Positions 18,359-28,812 are shown, numbered from the stretch's first letter. The stretch: DNA of 64,000 nt from Pseudomonas sediminis (GCF_002741105.1 NZ_NIQU01000002.1:434001-498000); one strand, 5' to 3'. Numbers and translations: made by a program. The notes: generated by a model not told the origin, from the letters alone.

Positions 18359-19381
18359 TTATTTGCGCAGCGCGGCAATCGCATCAACCGCCTCGCGAAT
18401 CAGCGCCGGTCCTTTGTAGATGAACCCTGAATAGATCTGAACCAGGCTCGCACCCGCAGCGATCTTCTCCGCCGCATGCTTGCCTTCGGTAATACCGCCA
18501 ACCGCGATGATCGGCAGACGCCCCGACAACTCAACGGCCAGTACCTTGACGATATGCGTGCTCTTGTCACGTACGGGTGCACCCGACAGACCACCTGCCT
18601 CGTCCCCGTGGGCCAGCCCTTCGACGCCCTCACGACTAAGCGTGGTGTTAGTGGCGATCACCGCGTCCATATCGGCACCCAGCAACGCAGATGCCACCAG
18701 CGCGGTCTCTTCATCGCTCATGTCCGGGGCAATCTTGATCGCCAGTGGCACGCGTTTGCCGTGCTCCTGGGCCAGATCTTCCTGACGACGACGCAGCGCC
18801 TCGAGCAACTCCTTCAACGAATCACCGAACTGCAGACTGCGCAGCCCCGGCGTATTGGGCGAGCTGACGTTGACCGTGACGTAACTGGCGTGGGCATAAA
18901 CCTTGTCCAGGCAAGCCAGGTAATCATCCACTGCCCGCTCGACCGGCGTATCGAAGTTCTTGCCGATATTGATACCCAGCACACCCTTGAACTTCGCTGC
19001 CTTGACCCGCTCGAGCAAATGATCGACGCCACGGTTGTTGAAGCCCATGCGATTGATCACCGCCTCGGCTTCCGGCAAACGAAACAGTCGTGGCTTGGGG
19101 TTACCCGGCTGCGGACGTGGTGTAACGGTGCCGATCTCGACGAAACCAAAGCCCAATTGGGCGAAACCATCGATGGCATCGCCATTCTTGTCCAACCCCG
19201 CCGCCAGCCCGACCGGATTGGCGAACTGCAAACCCATCACGTTTACCGGCAGGCTGGCCGGCGCCTTGGTCAGCAGGCCGTTGAGCCCCAGCCGACCACC
19301 AGCACCGATCAGATCGATGGACAGCTCATGGGAAGTTTCTGGGGACAGTTTGAATAGCAGCTCGCGGGCCAGGGAGTACAT
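18359..19381 (-). CDS. pyrD: Dihydroorotate dehydrogenase (quinone), class 2
   Basis: A membrane-associated flavoenzyme of 340 residues that oxidises dihydroorotate to orotate with ubiquinone, step four of pyrimidine synthesis. The amphipathic N-terminal helix region ([20 protein letters not shown]) is the class 2 membrane/quinone domain. FMN and substrate residues are visible in [34 protein letters not shown] and [11 protein letters not shown] (catalytic serine, near residue 173). The gene stands alone on the minus strand. Confidence 0.97.
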   Translation of the reverse strand: MYSLARELLFKLSPETSHELSIDLIGAGGRLGLNGLLTKAPASLPVNVMGLQFANPVGLAAGLDKNGDAIDGFAQLGFGFVEIGTVTPRPQPGNPKPRLFRLPEAEAVINRMGFNNRGVDHLLERVKAAKFKGVLGINIGKNFDTPVERAVDDYLACLDKVYAHASYVTVNVSSPNTPGLRSLQFGDSLKELLEALRRRQEDLAQEHGKRVPLAIKIAPDMSDEETALVASALLGADMDAVIATNTTLSREGVEGLAHGDEAGGLSGAPVRDKSTHIVKVLAVELSGRLPIIAVGGITEGKHAAEKIAAGASLVQIYSGFIYKGPALIREAVDAIAALRK

Positions 19382-19467
19382 GATCAGGCTCAGCTCGACA
19401 GGTAGAGGGTTGGCAGCCGGCGATTATAGCCGCGCAGGCGGCTTCGGCGCGAGGCAAGTGCGCCAGA

Positions 19468-19689
19468 TCACTCCAAAGGGCGTAAGCTCAGTAACTCGCC
19501 GGAGCTATTGAATTCCAGCACGAAGGAACCAAAGATGCCGGCGTGGGTCAAAAAGGGCCGCAAATGATGGGCCGGCAAACTGACGCGGCGCCCGTCGCGG
19601 CTTTGCGCCATAATCCGATTGGCCTGGCCACGATAGATGGCCTGCAACCGTTCGGCCGATAACGCAATATCCAGCACCAAGCTGGGCAT
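19468..19689 (-). CDS. DUF2835 family protein
   Basis: A 73-residue protein beginning MPSLVLDIALSAERLQAIYR with a mid-segment RVSLPAHHLRPFLTHAGI and FVLEFN. These features match DUF2835, a small, uncharacterised gammaproteobacterial family. It has no signal peptide or membrane segment. GAGGG sits upstream of the ATG. It ends 87 bp before pyrD starts, in the same direction, and may share its transcript. Confidence 0.82.
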   Translation of the reverse strand: MPSLVLDIALSAERLQAIYRGQANRIMAQSRDGRRVSLPAHHLRPFLTHAGIFGSFVLEFNSSGELLSLRPLE

Positions 19690-19833
19690 GGAGGCACCCT
19701 CGCAAATGAATGCGGCTATTTTGCCACAGACCTGTAACGCGACAGGTACTCACGCGCCGCGCTACGCTATATGGGCAATAGCCATCCGCGTCTGCCACAC
19801 TGCAGCAGACGCTTCAGGAGCGATCTGCCGGCC

Positions 19834-20715
19834 ATGAGCCTGTCCGAATCCTCAACTCTCAGCAGCCGCCTGGCTGCACTGGCTCAGCGCATGGGCCTGC
19901 TCGGCCGCAGCTCACGGCAGATATTCGCCAGAGCCAGCGCCTTGCGCCTGCCATTCAAACCCTTGCCAGCAGCGGTCGAAAGCATTGGCTGGCACGACGG
20001 CCCGCAGCTGCAGCTTCTGCTCAACCTGCCTCGCGGCGCACTTTCCGGCCCGGTGCAGGAAGACAAAGCACAGGCCCACTCCGCACTGACTCAAGTAGTG
20101 GAAGCGCAAACGCAGCAACTGCAATCGTTCGATCTGCGCCTGATCGATGGCTTCGCCTGTCCTTGTCCGGTACCAGGCTACGTGAGCTTCGAAGACTACG
20201 CGGCAAGCGAACACTGCAAGCAGGTGCGCATCATCAGCTACAAGGATTTCGTCAAGACCGTCAGCCAGGCGTTGCCGCGCTTTCTCGCCGGCGAGCCTAT
20301 AGAACTGCGTCAAGCCAACTGGCGCGGCTCGCGCACCTTCTGGTCAGGGGAGATGCACGGCGAAGCCTTCGCCGGAGCAATCGCCTATGCGCGCAGACGC
20401 GAACTGGAAGTGCTGCTGCCAGCCAATCTGGTTCGCTATCGTTTGAATGAAGCGGGCTTGGACAACCTGCAAAATCGCTATCACGTACTAGCCATGCCAG
20501 AAGCAGCGTGGAGCGATCCCAGCTTCATGGGGCTGCTACTGGACAACGGCATCCCTTATGCGCGCCTGTCGCTACTGAAGAAAGCCGGCACCCCGGAGTT
20601 CCTCCTCCTGCCCAAAGAGCATCAGGAAGCCACTGCACTTGGTGAGGGGTTGCGCCTGGCCGGCGCACCAGACGTGCCGAGCCATCTACGTCAGTTGGCC
20701 ATCCAGCCAGCCTGA
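19834..20715 (+). CDS. Conserved Pseudomonas protein of unknown function
   Basis: I do not recognise this 293-residue protein with confidence; it may correspond to the DUF6685 group. It has no signal peptide or membrane span. The N-terminal 45 residues are basic and Ser/Arg-rich. The middle has a Cys-Pro motif (FACPCPVPGY, near residue 108) and a third Cys about 20 residues later. A second block has RGSRTFWSGEMHGEAF. The ATG at 19834 follows a GGAG at suitable spacing; in-frame codons from 19771 overlap the spacer. It is convergent with recX. Confidence 0.7.
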   Translation: MSLSESSTLSSRLAALAQRMGLLGRSSRQIFARASALRLPFKPLPAAVESIGWHDGPQLQLLLNLPRGALSGPVQEDKAQAHSALTQVVEAQTQQLQSFDLRLIDGFACPCPVPGYVSFEDYAASEHCKQVRIISYKDFVKTVSQALPRFLAGEPIELRQANWRGSRTFWSGEMHGEAFAGAIAYARRRELEVLLPANLVRYRLNEAGLDNLQNRYHVLAMPEAAWSDPSFMGLLLDNGIPYARLSLLKKAGTPEFLLLPKEHQEATALGEGLRLAGAPDVPSHLRQLAIQPA

Positions 20716-20728
20716 GCAGACTGGCGCG

Positions 20729-21190
20729 CTATTCATCGCAACCGCGCAACAGACGCCCGATCATATCCAGCGAATAACCACGATAGGCCAGAAACCGGCC
20801 TTGCTGAGCACGCTCTCGAGCATCCCCAGGAAGCCGACTGGCAAACTTGCGCTGCCAGGTTTCACGCAACTGCTCGAACCAGTCGATACCACTTTCACGC
20901 AGAGCCTGATCGACATCGCTACGCGCAAGCCCACGTTGGCCGAGCTCCTCGCGAATACGCAACGGCCCGTAGCCAGCACGCGCACGATAAGCAACGAAAC
21001 TTTCCAGATAGCGGGCCTCGGATAGCAAGCCCTCCTCCGATAGCCGCTGCAAAGCCGCGTCGATCATGTCCTCGGAGGCGCCACGCTTGCGCAACTTGCG
21101 CGCAAGCTCGACACGTCCATGTTCACGCCGCGCCAGTAGATCCATGGCCGCCCGCCTGACGGCGAGCGGGTTATCCAGTACGACGGTCAT
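20729..21190 (-). CDS. recX: RecA-regulating protein RecX
   Basis: A 153-residue all-helical protein of three tandem three-helix repeats that caps RecA filaments and limits recombinase activity. The segments [20 protein letters not shown] and [19 protein letters not shown] are typical. It lies 11 bp after recA on the same strand, so readthrough of the recA transcript would supply it and SOS induction should raise both. Confidence 0.95.
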   Translation of the reverse strand: MTVVLDNPLAVRRAAMDLLARREHGRVELARKLRKRGASEDMIDAALQRLSEEGLLSEARYLESFVAYRARAGYGPLRIREELGQRGLARSDVDQALRESGIDWFEQLRETWQRKFASRLPGDARERAQQGRFLAYRGYSLDMIGRLLRGCDE

Positions 21191-21201
21191 GCTCTGACGA
21201 C

Positions 21202-22245
21202 TTAGAAGTCGACTTCAGCATCAGCCAGATCGGCAGCCGAAGCCTTGGCCGGAGTGCTGCTGACCAGCAGCTTCTCGCGAATCAGACCTTCGATCTCGCG
21301 CGCCACTTCCTGATTGTCTTCCAGGTACTTGGCCGCATTGGCCTTGCCCTGACCGATCTTGTTGCCCTTGTAGCTGTACCAGGCACCCGACTTCTCGACC
21401 AGGCCCTGTTGCACGCCGAGATCGATGATCTCGCCATTACGGTAGATGCCTTTGCCGTAAAGGATCTGGAACTCCGCCTGGCGGAAAGGAGGCGCGACTT
21501 TGTTCTTGACGATCTTCACGCGGGTTTCGCTGCCCACAACCTCTTCGCCTTCCTTCACCGCACCAGTACGGCGGATATCCAGACGAACCGAGGAGTAGAA
21601 CTTCAGGGCGTTACCACCAGTGGTGGTTTCCGGGCTACCGAACATCACGCCGATCTTCATACGAATCTGGTTGATGAAGATCACCAGGCAGTTGGCGTTC
21701 TTGATATTACCGGTGATCTTGCGCAGCGCCTGGCTCATCAGACGCGCCTGCAGACCTACGTGCATGTCACCCATCTCGCCTTCGATTTCCGCTTTGGGCA
21801 CCAGAGCCGCCACGGAGTCGACGATGATCACGTCGATAGCGTTGGAGCGCACCAGCATGTCGGTGATTTCCAGTGCCTGCTCACCAGTGTCCGGCTGCGA
21901 TACCAGCAGATCATCGACGTTGACGCCGAGCTTGCCGGCATAATCCGGGTCGAGCGCATGCTCGGCATCGACGAAGGCGCAGGTGGCGCCAAGCTTCTGC
22001 GCTTCGGCGATCACCGACAGGGTCAGCGTGGTCTTACCAGAGGATTCCGGGCCGTAGATCTCGACGATACGTCCCTTCGGCAGGCCGCCGATACCCAGTG
22101 CGATATCCAGCCCAAGCGAACCGGTGGAGATAGCCGGAATGGCCTGACGCTCATGGTCGCCCATGCGCATGACCGCGCCCTTGCCGAACTGTTTCTCGAT
22201 CTGACCCAGGGCAGCCGCCAAAGCGCGCTTCTTGTTCTCGTCCAT
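21202..22245 (-). CDS. recA: Recombinase RecA
   Basis: A 347-residue ATPase that forms filaments on single-stranded DNA, performs strand exchange and triggers LexA autocleavage. The Walker A motif GPESSGKTT lies near residue 66, followed by the [20 protein letters not shown] region and [16 protein letters not shown]. The acidic C-terminus ends ADAEVDF. I chose the ATG at 22245 ([13 protein letters not shown]), preceded by GAGGAT. A LexA box lies 45 bp upstream. Confidence 0.98.
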   Translation of the reverse strand: MDENKKRALAAALGQIEKQFGKGAVMRMGDHERQAIPAISTGSLGLDIALGIGGLPKGRIVEIYGPESSGKTTLTLSVIAEAQKLGATCAFVDAEHALDPDYAGKLGVNVDDLLVSQPDTGEQALEITDMLVRSNAIDVIIVDSVAALVPKAEIEGEMGDMHVGLQARLMSQALRKITGNIKNANCLVIFINQIRMKIGVMFGSPETTTGGNALKFYSSVRLDIRRTGAVKEGEEVVGSETRVKIVKNKVAPPFRQAEFQILYGKGIYRNGEIIDLGVQQGLVEKSGAWYSYKGNKIGQGKANAAKYLEDNQEVAREIEGLIREKLLVSSTPAKASAADLADAEVDF

Positions 22246-22289
22246 TACCATCCTCACGTATTAACAAGGGCCCCTAGGGCCGCCGACAA

Positions 22290-22305
22290 CTGTATAAGTA
22301 GCCAG
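22290..22305 (-). promoter_or_regulatory. LexA (SOS) box of recA
   Basis: The sequence CTG-N10-CAG with an AT-rich core (CTGTATAAGTAGCCAG on the plus strand) matches the gammaproteobacterial LexA consensus CTGTATATATATACAG at most positions. It is placed 45-60 bp before recA, as expected. Confidence 0.88.
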
Positions 22306-22332
22306 TATTATTCCACAGGGCAAGTCGCCCGC

Positions 22333-22833
22333 CTACCCCATAAGCGGATTTTCCTCCGCCAACAGGCGCAGAAGCCCCGCCAGAGCGGCCTCGACCGTTT
22401 GTCGGCGCACCTCATCGCGGTTACCCGCGAACTGCTTGCGCACACTGAAAAGACGCTCGCCGTCGCCCCAGGCCAACCAGACCGTACCGACTGGTTTGTC
22501 CACGGAACCACCGCCCGGCCCAGCCACACCACTGACTGCTACGGCATAGCGCGCCCCACTATTGGCCTGAGCACCACGCACCATCGCTTCGACCACCTCC
22601 CGGCTAACGGCGCCCACACTGGCGAAAAAGTCGGCACACACAGCCAACTGCTTGGTTTTCTGGGTGTTGGAGTACGTCACATAGCCGGCCTCGAACCAGG
22701 CCGAACTGCCAGGGATGCGAGTGATTGCCTCGGCAATACCGCCGCCTGTACAGGACTCCGCAGTGGTGACCTGGGCAGCTTGCGCCTGTAATGCTGCACC
22801 CAGTTGCTCGGCCAGTTGGCTGATTCTGTCCAT
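22333..22833 (-). CDS. pncC: Nicotinamide-nucleotide amidohydrolase PncC (CinA C-terminal family)
   Basis: A 166-residue enzyme that deamidates NMN to nicotinate mononucleotide in the NAD recycling pathway. AESCTGGGIAEAIT carries the catalytic serine region, followed by GYVTYSN and VSGVAGPGGGS, all family hallmarks. It lacks the N-terminal CinA MoaB-like domain, which is the common stand-alone form. The ATG at 22833 has GAGGAG six bases upstream. It precedes recA in the same direction, but recA has its own LexA-controlled promoter. Confidence 0.92.
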   Translation of the reverse strand: MDRISQLAEQLGAALQAQAAQVTTAESCTGGGIAEAITRIPGSSAWFEAGYVTYSNTQKTKQLAVCADFFASVGAVSREVVEAMVRGAQANSGARYAVAVSGVAGPGGGSVDKPVGTVWLAWGDGERLFSVRKQFAGNRDEVRRQTVEAALAGLLRLLAEENPLMG

Positions 22834-22943
22834 ATCCACTCCTCGCTCATCGAACGGCAAACCCTACACAGCTTGCACCGCCAGTGGAAACGGCAAATTT
22901 CGTCTACTGTTATCACGGCTAGGGTGCGACAGGAGGCACTGCA

Positions 22944-24248
22944 ATGTGGCTGTCACGGAACAAGGAACACAAGGACGCGCAGGATCTGGGAGCGGCGGAG
23001 TTACAGGCCATTCGCCAATCGATGGCGATGATCGAATTCACCCCGGACGGCATCATTCTCGACGCCAACCCAGCCTTTCTTGGCGTGGTGAATTATCGCC
23101 TGGAGGACATTGTCGGCAAACACCACCGCATGTTTTGCCCCCGAAGCCTGAGCGAGAGCCTCGCTTATCAGCAGTTCTGGCAGCGCCTACGCCAGGGTGA
23201 GCACTTCAGTGATCGATTCCCTCGAGTGACGCGAGACGGCAAGGAGGTCTGGCTGGAAGCGACCTACATGCCAATCCGTGACGCCCGGGGCTCTGTGACC
23301 AAAGTCATGAAGATTGCCACCGACATCACCCGCCAGGTAGCGGCCGAACATATGCACGAGAGCTATATCAAGGCCATCGACCGCTCTATGGCGGTGATCG
23401 AGTTCAACCTCGAGGGTCACGTTGTCAGTGCCAACCAGAACTTCCTTGACCTGATGGGCTATCGCCGAGACGAGGTGGTTGGCCAGCATCACCGGCTCTT
23501 CTGCCTGAACGAGGACAGCCACAGCGAGGACTACCATCAGTTCTGGGCTCGCCTGAACAAGGGCGAGTTCATGTCCGATCGCTTTCGCCGAGTGACCAAA
23601 CAAGGCCGTCAGGTCTGGCTGCGCGCCACCTACAACCCCCTGTACGACGCTAACGGCCGCGTCTATGGCGTCGTGAAATTCGCCAGCGACATCACCGCTC
23701 AGGTCGAACGCCGCGACTCGGAGGCTGCCGCAGCCCAGCTGGCTCATGACATCGCCAAGGAAACCGACGTTTCCGCCGATCACGGCACGCGCACGGTAGC
23801 CCAGACCGTCGAGGTGGTTGCCGACATTGCCAGCGAACTGGCTCATGTGGCCGAACAGATAGAAGGCCTCAACAAACAATCCGAGCAGATCACCAGCATC
23901 GTTCAGGTGATCCGCAGTATCGCCGACCAGACCAACCTGCTGGCACTCAACGCGGCCATCGAAGCAGCACGCGCCGGTGAACAGGGCCGCGGCTTCGCCG
24001 TGGTGGCCGATGAAGTGCGTCAACTGGCCTCGCGCACTAGCCAGGCCACCCAGGAGATCAACGGCGTCGTTCAACAGAACCAGAGCCTTACACGCAACGC
24101 AGTGGCCAGCATGGCAACCACGCGAGAGCGTGCACGCACCGGCGTAGACCTGGCCAACCAGGCCGGCGAAGTGATCCGCGAGATACGCAGCGAGTCGCAG
24201 CGCGTGGTTGAGGCTGTGGCCCAGTTCTCGGTGACCTTCACCGACTGA
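22944..24248 (+). CDS. Soluble PAS-PAS methyl-accepting chemotaxis protein, BdlA-like
   Basis: A 434-residue receptor without membrane spans. Two PAS domains (about residues 20-130 and 142-250) are near repeats of each other: both have HHR(M/L)FC, an FW-RL-G-F-SDRF stretch and a DIT-QV end. A short MCP signalling domain follows, with the conserved hairpin tip near residue 335 ([20 protein letters not shown]). This layout is that of P. aeruginosa BdlA, which promotes biofilm dispersal; equivalence is an inference. AGGAGG lies ten bases before the ATG. It stands between pncC and mutS. Confidence 0.88.
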   Translation: MWLSRNKEHKDAQDLGAAELQAIRQSMAMIEFTPDGIILDANPAFLGVVNYRLEDIVGKHHRMFCPRSLSESLAYQQFWQRLRQGEHFSDRFPRVTRDGKEVWLEATYMPIRDARGSVTKVMKIATDITRQVAAEHMHESYIKAIDRSMAVIEFNLEGHVVSANQNFLDLMGYRRDEVVGQHHRLFCLNEDSHSEDYHQFWARLNKGEFMSDRFRRVTKQGRQVWLRATYNPLYDANGRVYGVVKFASDITAQVERRDSEAAAAQLAHDIAKETDVSADHGTRTVAQTVEVVADIASELAHVAEQIEGLNKQSEQITSIVQVIRSIADQTNLLALNAAIEAARAGEQGRGFAVVADEVRQLASRTSQATQEINGVVQQNQSLTRNAVASMATTRERARTGVDLANQAGEVIREIRSESQRVVEAVAQFSVTFTD

Positions 24249-24339
24249 CAGGTAATCGCGTCAGATTCGCAGCCCACGTGAGGGACGAAGTATGGGAAAA
24301 TTCCCGGCTTCGTCACACCCACCGCACGTAAGGCCCGGC

Positions 24340-26907
24340 ATGACCGATCTCTCCGCACACACCCCGATGATGCAGCAGTATTGGAAGCTGAAGAACCAGC
24401 ACCCGGATCAGTTGATGTTCTATCGCATGGGTGACTTCTACGAGATTTTCTACGAAGACGCGAAGAAAGCCGCCAAGCTGCTCGACATCACCCTGACCGC
24501 ACGCGGCCAGTCGGCCGGCCAATCGATCCCCATGTGCGGTATTCCTTTCCATTCGCTCGAGGGCTATCTGGCCAAGCTGGTCAAGCTCGGCGAGTCGGTG
24601 GTGATTTGCGAACAGATCGGCGACCCGGCCACCAGCAAGGGCCCGGTGGAGCGTCAGGTGGTGCGCATCATCACCCCCGGCACCATCAGCGACGAAGCCC
24701 TGCTTGATGAGCACCGTGACAACCTGCTGGCCGCGGTACTCGGTGACGAACGTCTGTTCGGCCTGGCCGTGCTGGATATCACCAGCGGCCGATTCAGCGT
24801 GCAGGAGATCAAAGGCTGGGAAAACCTGCTGGCTGAACTGGAACGCCTGAGCCCCGCCGAGCTGCTGATCCCGGATGACTGGCCCCAGGGCTTGCCAGCC
24901 GAAAAACGCAAAGGCTCGCGCCGTCGCGCGCCATGGGATTTCGACCGTGACAGCGCGTTCAAGAGCCTGTGTCAGCAATTCAGCACTCAGGACCTGAAAG
25001 GCTTCGGCTGCGAGAACCTGACCCTGGCCATCGGCGCCGCCGGCTGCCTGCTCGGCTACGCCAAGGAAACTCAGCGCACCGCCCTGCCCCACCTGCGCAG
25101 CCTGCGTCACGAACGCCTGGACGACACGGTGATCCTCGACGGCGCCAGCCGCCGCAACCTGGAGCTGGACATCAACCTCGCCGGCGGCCGCGATAACACC
25201 CTGCAGTCGGTGATGGATCGCTGCCAGACCGCCATGGCCAGCCGCCTACTGGGCCGTTGGCTGAACCGCCCGCTACGTGATCGCGCGGTGCTGGAGGCGC
25301 GCCAGGACGCCATCGCCCGCCTGCTCGACGGCTATCGCTTCGAAACGCTGCAGCCGCAGCTCAAGGAAATTGGCGATCTGGAACGCATCCTTGCCCGCAT
25401 CGGCCTGCGCAACGCCCGCCCACGCGACCTCGCCCGCCTGCGCGACGCTCTGGCGGCACTGCCCGAACTGCAGATGGCGATGACCACGCTGGACACCCCG
25501 CACCTGCAACAGCTGGCCGGAAGCATCTCCACCTACCCGGAACTGGCCGATCTGCTGGCCCGCGCCATCATCGACAACCCGCCGGCGGTGATCCGTGACG
25601 GCGGCGTGCTGAAAACCGGCTACGACGCCGAGCTGGACGAGCTGCAGGCGATGAGCGAGAACGCCGGCCAGTTCCTCATGGATCTGGAAGCTCGGGAGAA
25701 GGAGCGTACCGGCCTGGCCAACCTCAAGGTCGGCTACAACCGCGTGCACGGCTACTTCATCGAATTGCCGACCAAGCAGGCCGAATCGGCGCCAGCTGAC
25801 TACATCCGCCGACAGACGCTCAAAGGCGCCGAGCGTTTCATCACCCCCGAGCTGAAGGAGTTCGAAGACAAGGCCTTGTCGGCCAAGAGTCGCGCCCTGG
25901 CCCGCGAAAAGATGCTCTACGACGAGTTGCTCGAGCGCCTGATCGGCCATCTAGCGCCACTGCAGGATAGTGCCGCGGCCCTCGCCGAACTGGACGTACT
26001 GAGCAACCTGGCCGAGCGCTCGCTGAACCTTGACCTGAATCGCCCGCGTTTCGTCGACGAACCATGCATGCGTATCGACCAGGGCCGTCACCCGGTGGTC
26101 GAGCAGGTGCTGACCACGCCCTTCGTGGCCAACGATCTGGATCTCGACGACAGCCGCCGCATGCTGGTCATCACGGGGCCGAACATGGGTGGTAAATCCA
26201 CCTACATGCGCCAGACTGCGCTGATCGTGCTGCTGGCCCATATCGGCAGCTTCGTGCCGGCGGCGGCCTGCGAGCTGTCGCTGGTCGATCGTATCTTCAC
26301 CCGTATCGGCTCGAGCGATGACCTGGCTGGCGGCCGTTCCACCTTCATGGTGGAGATGAGCGAAACTGCCAACATCCTGCACAACGCCAGCGAGCGTAGC
26401 CTGGTGTTGATGGACGAGGTAGGCCGCGGCACCAGTACCTTCGACGGCCTGTCGCTGGCCTGGTCAGCCGCCGAGCACCTGGCGCGCCTGCGCGCCTTCA
26501 CCCTGTTCGCCACACACTATTTCGAGCTGACCGTGCTGCCGGAAAGCGAGCCGGTGGTGGCCAACGTGCACCTCTCGGCCACCGAGCACAACGAGCGCAT
26601 CGTCTTCCTCCACCACGTTCAGCCAGGCCCTGCGAGCCAGAGTTACGGCCTGGCTGTAGCGCAACTGGCTGGTGTACCCGGCACGGTAATCAGCCGCGCA
26701 CGCGAGCACCTGGCGCGCCTGGAGGCTACCAGCCTGCCGCACGACCTGCCACGCCAGGAAGCCGGCCAGCCGCAGGCGCCGATGCAAAGCGATCTGTTCG
26801 CCAGCGTGCCGCACCCGCTGCTGGAGCAATTGCACAAGATCAATCCGGATGATCTGACTCCGCGCAAGGCGCTGGAGCTGTTATATACATGGAAGACGCA
26901 GATCTAA
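24340..26907 (+). CDS. mutS: DNA mismatch repair protein MutS
   Basis: An 855-residue mismatch sensor. The mismatch-binding Phe-x-Glu is in [10 protein letters not shown] (near residues 33-35). Connector, lever and clamp domains follow. The ATPase has Walker [10 protein letters not shown] (near 612), then [16 protein letters not shown], the Walker B region [16 protein letters not shown], and FATHYFEL. The C-terminus retains the helical tetramerisation tail. I chose the ATG at 24340 ([15 protein letters not shown]), with AAGG seven bases upstream; the frame opens at 24292 but those residues are not conserved. Confidence 0.97.
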   Translation: MTDLSAHTPMMQQYWKLKNQHPDQLMFYRMGDFYEIFYEDAKKAAKLLDITLTARGQSAGQSIPMCGIPFHSLEGYLAKLVKLGESVVICEQIGDPATSKGPVERQVVRIITPGTISDEALLDEHRDNLLAAVLGDERLFGLAVLDITSGRFSVQEIKGWENLLAELERLSPAELLIPDDWPQGLPAEKRKGSRRRAPWDFDRDSAFKSLCQQFSTQDLKGFGCENLTLAIGAAGCLLGYAKETQRTALPHLRSLRHERLDDTVILDGASRRNLELDINLAGGRDNTLQSVMDRCQTAMASRLLGRWLNRPLRDRAVLEARQDAIARLLDGYRFETLQPQLKEIGDLERILARIGLRNARPRDLARLRDALAALPELQMAMTTLDTPHLQQLAGSISTYPELADLLARAIIDNPPAVIRDGGVLKTGYDAELDELQAMSENAGQFLMDLEAREKERTGLANLKVGYNRVHGYFIELPTKQAESAPADYIRRQTLKGAERFITPELKEFEDKALSAKSRALAREKMLYDELLERLIGHLAPLQDSAAALAELDVLSNLAERSLNLDLNRPRFVDEPCMRIDQGRHPVVEQVLTTPFVANDLDLDDSRRMLVITGPNMGGKSTYMRQTALIVLLAHIGSFVPAAACELSLVDRIFTRIGSSDDLAGGRSTFMVEMSETANILHNASERSLVLMDEVGRGTSTFDGLSLAWSAAEHLARLRAFTLFATHYFELTVLPESEPVVANVHLSATEHNERIVFLHHVQPGPASQSYGLAVAQLAGVPGTVISRAREHLARLEATSLPHDLPRQEAGQPQAPMQSDLFASVPHPLLEQLHKINPDDLTPRKALELLYTWKTQI

Positions 26908-27045
26908 CGCTCAATACAACAAACTGCTAGAATCGCGCGCAATTTTACGACCGCCCGGTTTACAGCCTGAGCCGCGGCCACAGACAGAGCGCCTGACAGC
27001 CCTTCACAGAAAGGGCTCGGGCCGCCGCCCGAGGAGAGAATCAGA

Positions 27046-27369
27046 ATGACCTTCGTCGTCACCGACAACTGCATCAAGTGCAAATACACCGACTGTGTGG
27101 AAGTCTGCCCGGTGGACTGCTTCTACGAAGGCCCGAACTTCCTGGTCATTCACCCGGATGAGTGTATCGATTGCGCCCTGTGCGAGCCGGAGTGCCCAGC
27201 GCAGGCGATCTTCTCGGAAGATGAAGTGCCCGAAGACCAGCAGGAGTTCATCGAACTGAACGCCGACCTGGCTGAAGTGTGGCCGAACATCACCGAGAAG
27301 AAAGAAGCACTGCCGGACGCCGAAGAGTGGGATGGCGTGAAGGACAAGCTGCAACATCTGGAGCGCTGA
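27046..27369 (+). CDS. fdxA: Ferredoxin FdxA (7Fe-8S)
   Basis: A 107-residue electron carrier. The N-terminal cysteines ([19 protein letters not shown]) and the second group ([12 protein letters not shown]) fit one 3Fe-4S and one 4Fe-4S cluster, as in Azotobacter-type FdI. The C-terminal 50 residues are the usual helical extension. GAGGAGAGAATCAG gives a strong ribosome site. It follows mutS by 138 bp and is convergent with rsmZ, a conserved arrangement in Pseudomonas. Confidence 0.96.
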   Translation: MTFVVTDNCIKCKYTDCVEVCPVDCFYEGPNFLVIHPDECIDCALCEPECPAQAIFSEDEVPEDQQEFIELNADLAEVWPNITEKKEALPDAEEWDGVKDKLQHLER

Positions 27370-27386
27370 GTTCGCCCAGAAACACA

Positions 27387-27410
27387 AAGACCCGCCAAGT
27401 GCGGGTCTTT
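27387..27410 (+). terminator. Rho-independent terminator after fdxA
   Basis: A perfect 10-bp stem (AAAGACCCGC / GCGGGTCTTT, loop CAAGT) ends in a T-rich stretch 17 bp after the fdxA stop. Confidence 0.92.
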
Positions 27411-27452
27411 TACTTTGAACGGAGCGTCAGGCTGGCACTACGAATAACGCGC

Positions 27453-27586
27453 AAAAAAAGGGGCGGCTTGCGCCGCCCACTTTTATTCCCTAGTCCCTTT
27501 GTTTCCCAACTCATCGTCCTGATGAATCGCGTCTTGCGATGTTCCTGACCCTCATCCTGACGGCCTGTGCTTGTCCCTGAGCACGG
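27453..27586 (-). ncRNA. rsmZ: Regulatory RNA RsmZ (CsrA/RsmA-sequestering)
   Basis: An RNA of about 134 nt on the minus strand that titrates the translational repressors RsmA/RsmE. Seven GGA motifs are visible, several in hairpin loops: a 5' stem GTGCT/AGCAC around CAGGGACA (27567-27584) and TCATC-AGGAC-GATGA. The core from GTCAGGAAC to CATCAGGACGATGA closely resembles the P. fluorescens RsmZ that I remember. A GC hairpin (27461-27478) plus seven U residues ends it. The position between fdxA and rpoS is the conserved one. The 5' end is estimated from a -10-like box and the first hairpin. Confidence 0.9.
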
Positions 27587-27591
27587 GTGTG

Positions 27592-27597
27592 ATATTA
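27592..27597 (-). promoter_or_regulatory. -10 box of rsmZ
   Basis: TAATAT on the minus strand, six to seven bases before the inferred transcript start. A weak -35 (TTGTGC) is 16 bases upstream, fitting a promoter that depends on an activator. Confidence 0.55.
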
Positions 27598-27733
27598 GCC
27601 GCTTCAGGCAACCGCACAACCCGACTCAGATTGACCCAGTCTGTTCATGATTTTTTAAAATCTTTAAAAAACAAACAGTTAAGTAAAAGCTCAGTAAAAA
27701 CCATGGGCTTTCAGAACATATACTGACAATACC

Positions 27734-27751
27734 TGTAAGCGATGGCTTACA
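27734..27751. promoter_or_regulatory. GacA upstream activating sequence of rsmZ
   Basis: TGTAAGCGATGGCTTACA is an exact match to the 18-bp GacA box TGTAAG-N6-CTTACA. It lies about 150 bp upstream of the rsmZ start, beyond an AT-rich linker (27645-27720) of the type known to bind IHF or MvaT/H-NS-like proteins. The box also lies 16 bp beyond the rpoS terminator, so it serves rsmZ and not rpoS. Confidence 0.93.
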
Positions 27752-27762
27752 TAAGCGTGCAT

Positions 27763-27786
27763 AAAAAACCCGGCCGGAGCCGGGTT
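27763..27786 (-). terminator. Rho-independent terminator of rpoS
   Basis: An 8-bp stem (AACCCGGC / GCCGGGTT, loop CGGA) is followed by six U residues on the minus strand. It separates rpoS from the rsmZ control region. Confidence 0.9.
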
Positions 27787-27804
27787 CGTGATCGAGGCGA
27801 AACC

Positions 27805-28812
27805 TCACTGAAACAAGGCGTCGCTGGACAAGCCGTTCTTCTCGAGAATCTCCCGCAGGCGCTTGAGCGCTTCGACCTGAATCTGCCGCACTCGCTCGCG
27901 AGTCAGGCCGATTTCCTGGCCTACCTCTTCCAAAGTGCAGCTTTCGTGGCCGCGCAAGCCGAAGCGGCGCACAACGACTTCCCGTTGTTTGTCGGTCAGG
28001 TCGGAGAGCCACTGATCGATGCTCTGCGACAGATCATCGTCCTGCAACAGCTCGCAGGGATCGGTCGGGCGATCATCGGTCAGTGTATCGAGCAACGTCT
28101 TGTCCGAGTCAGGGCCAAGCGAGACGTCCACCGAAGACACCCGCTCGTTGAGGCCGAGCATGCGCTTGACCTCACCCACCGGTTTCTCCAGCAGGTTGGC
28201 AATTTCTTCCGCAGAAGGCTCATGGTCGAGTTTCTGGGTCAGCTCACGAGCCGCTCGTAGGTAGACGTTGAGCTCCTTGACCACATGAATCGGCAAACGG
28301 ATGGTTCGCGTCTGATTCATGATGGCGCGTTCGATGGTCTGGCGAATCCACCAGGTGGCATAGGTCGAGAAACGGAACCCCCGCTCCGGATCGAACTTTT
28401 CCACGGCGCGAATCAAGCCGAGGTTACCCTCCTCGATCAGATCGAGCAGGGAAAGACCGCGATTGACGTAACGTCGGGCGATCTTCACGACTAGCCGCAG
28501 GTTGCTCTCGATCATGCGCTTGCGCCCGGCAGGATCGCCCTTCTGCGCCAGACGCGCGAAGTGCACTTCCTCTTCGGGAGTGAGCAAGGGAGAGAAACCG
28601 ATTTCGTTGAGGTAAAGCTGAGTGGCGTCTAGCGCCCGGGTGTAGTCGATGTACTTGTGCTGCTTGGATGGGGTGGCGTTCTTGGCCTTGGTACGTGCGA
28701 CAGGCGCTTCCACCTCATCGCCCTGAACCTCGCCGAAAACGATGCCTGGCTCCATGAGGAGCAGTTCATCGTCGACGTCAAACTCCGGCGCTTCTTTTTT
28801 GATGAGAGCCAT
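27805..28812 (-). CDS. rpoS: RNA polymerase sigma factor RpoS (sigma38)
   Basis: The 335-residue stationary-phase and general-stress sigma factor. Region 1.2 lies near [12 protein letters not shown]. Region 2 holds [18 protein letters not shown] and the -10 recognition segment [17 protein letters not shown], and region 4 has [19 protein letters not shown] for -35 contact. The N-terminus [11 protein letters not shown] resembles P. aeruginosa RpoS. AGGGA lies eight bases before the ATG. In Pseudomonas the main rpoS promoter lies inside nlpD, which here is directly upstream by 101 bp. Confidence 0.98.
   Translation of the reverse strand: MALIKKEAPEFDVDDELLLMEPGIVFGEVQGDEVEAPVARTKAKNATPSKQHKYIDYTRALDATQLYLNEIGFSPLLTPEEEVHFARLAQKGDPAGRKRMIESNLRLVVKIARRYVNRGLSLLDLIEEGNLGLIRAVEKFDPERGFRFSTYATWWIRQTIERAIMNQTRTIRLPIHVVKELNVYLRAARELTQKLDHEPSAEEIANLLEKPVGEVKRMLGLNERVSSVDVSLGPDSDKTLLDTLTDDRPTDPCELLQDDDLSQSIDQWLSDLTDKQREVVVRRFGLRGHESCTLEEVGQEIGLTRERVRQIQVEALKRLREILEKNGLSSDALFQ

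Noticed and set aside
27734..27751. GacA box as a regulator of rpoS
   Set aside because: It lies downstream of the rpoS gene and terminator, and its orientation-neutral palindrome is placed at the usual distance from rsmZ.
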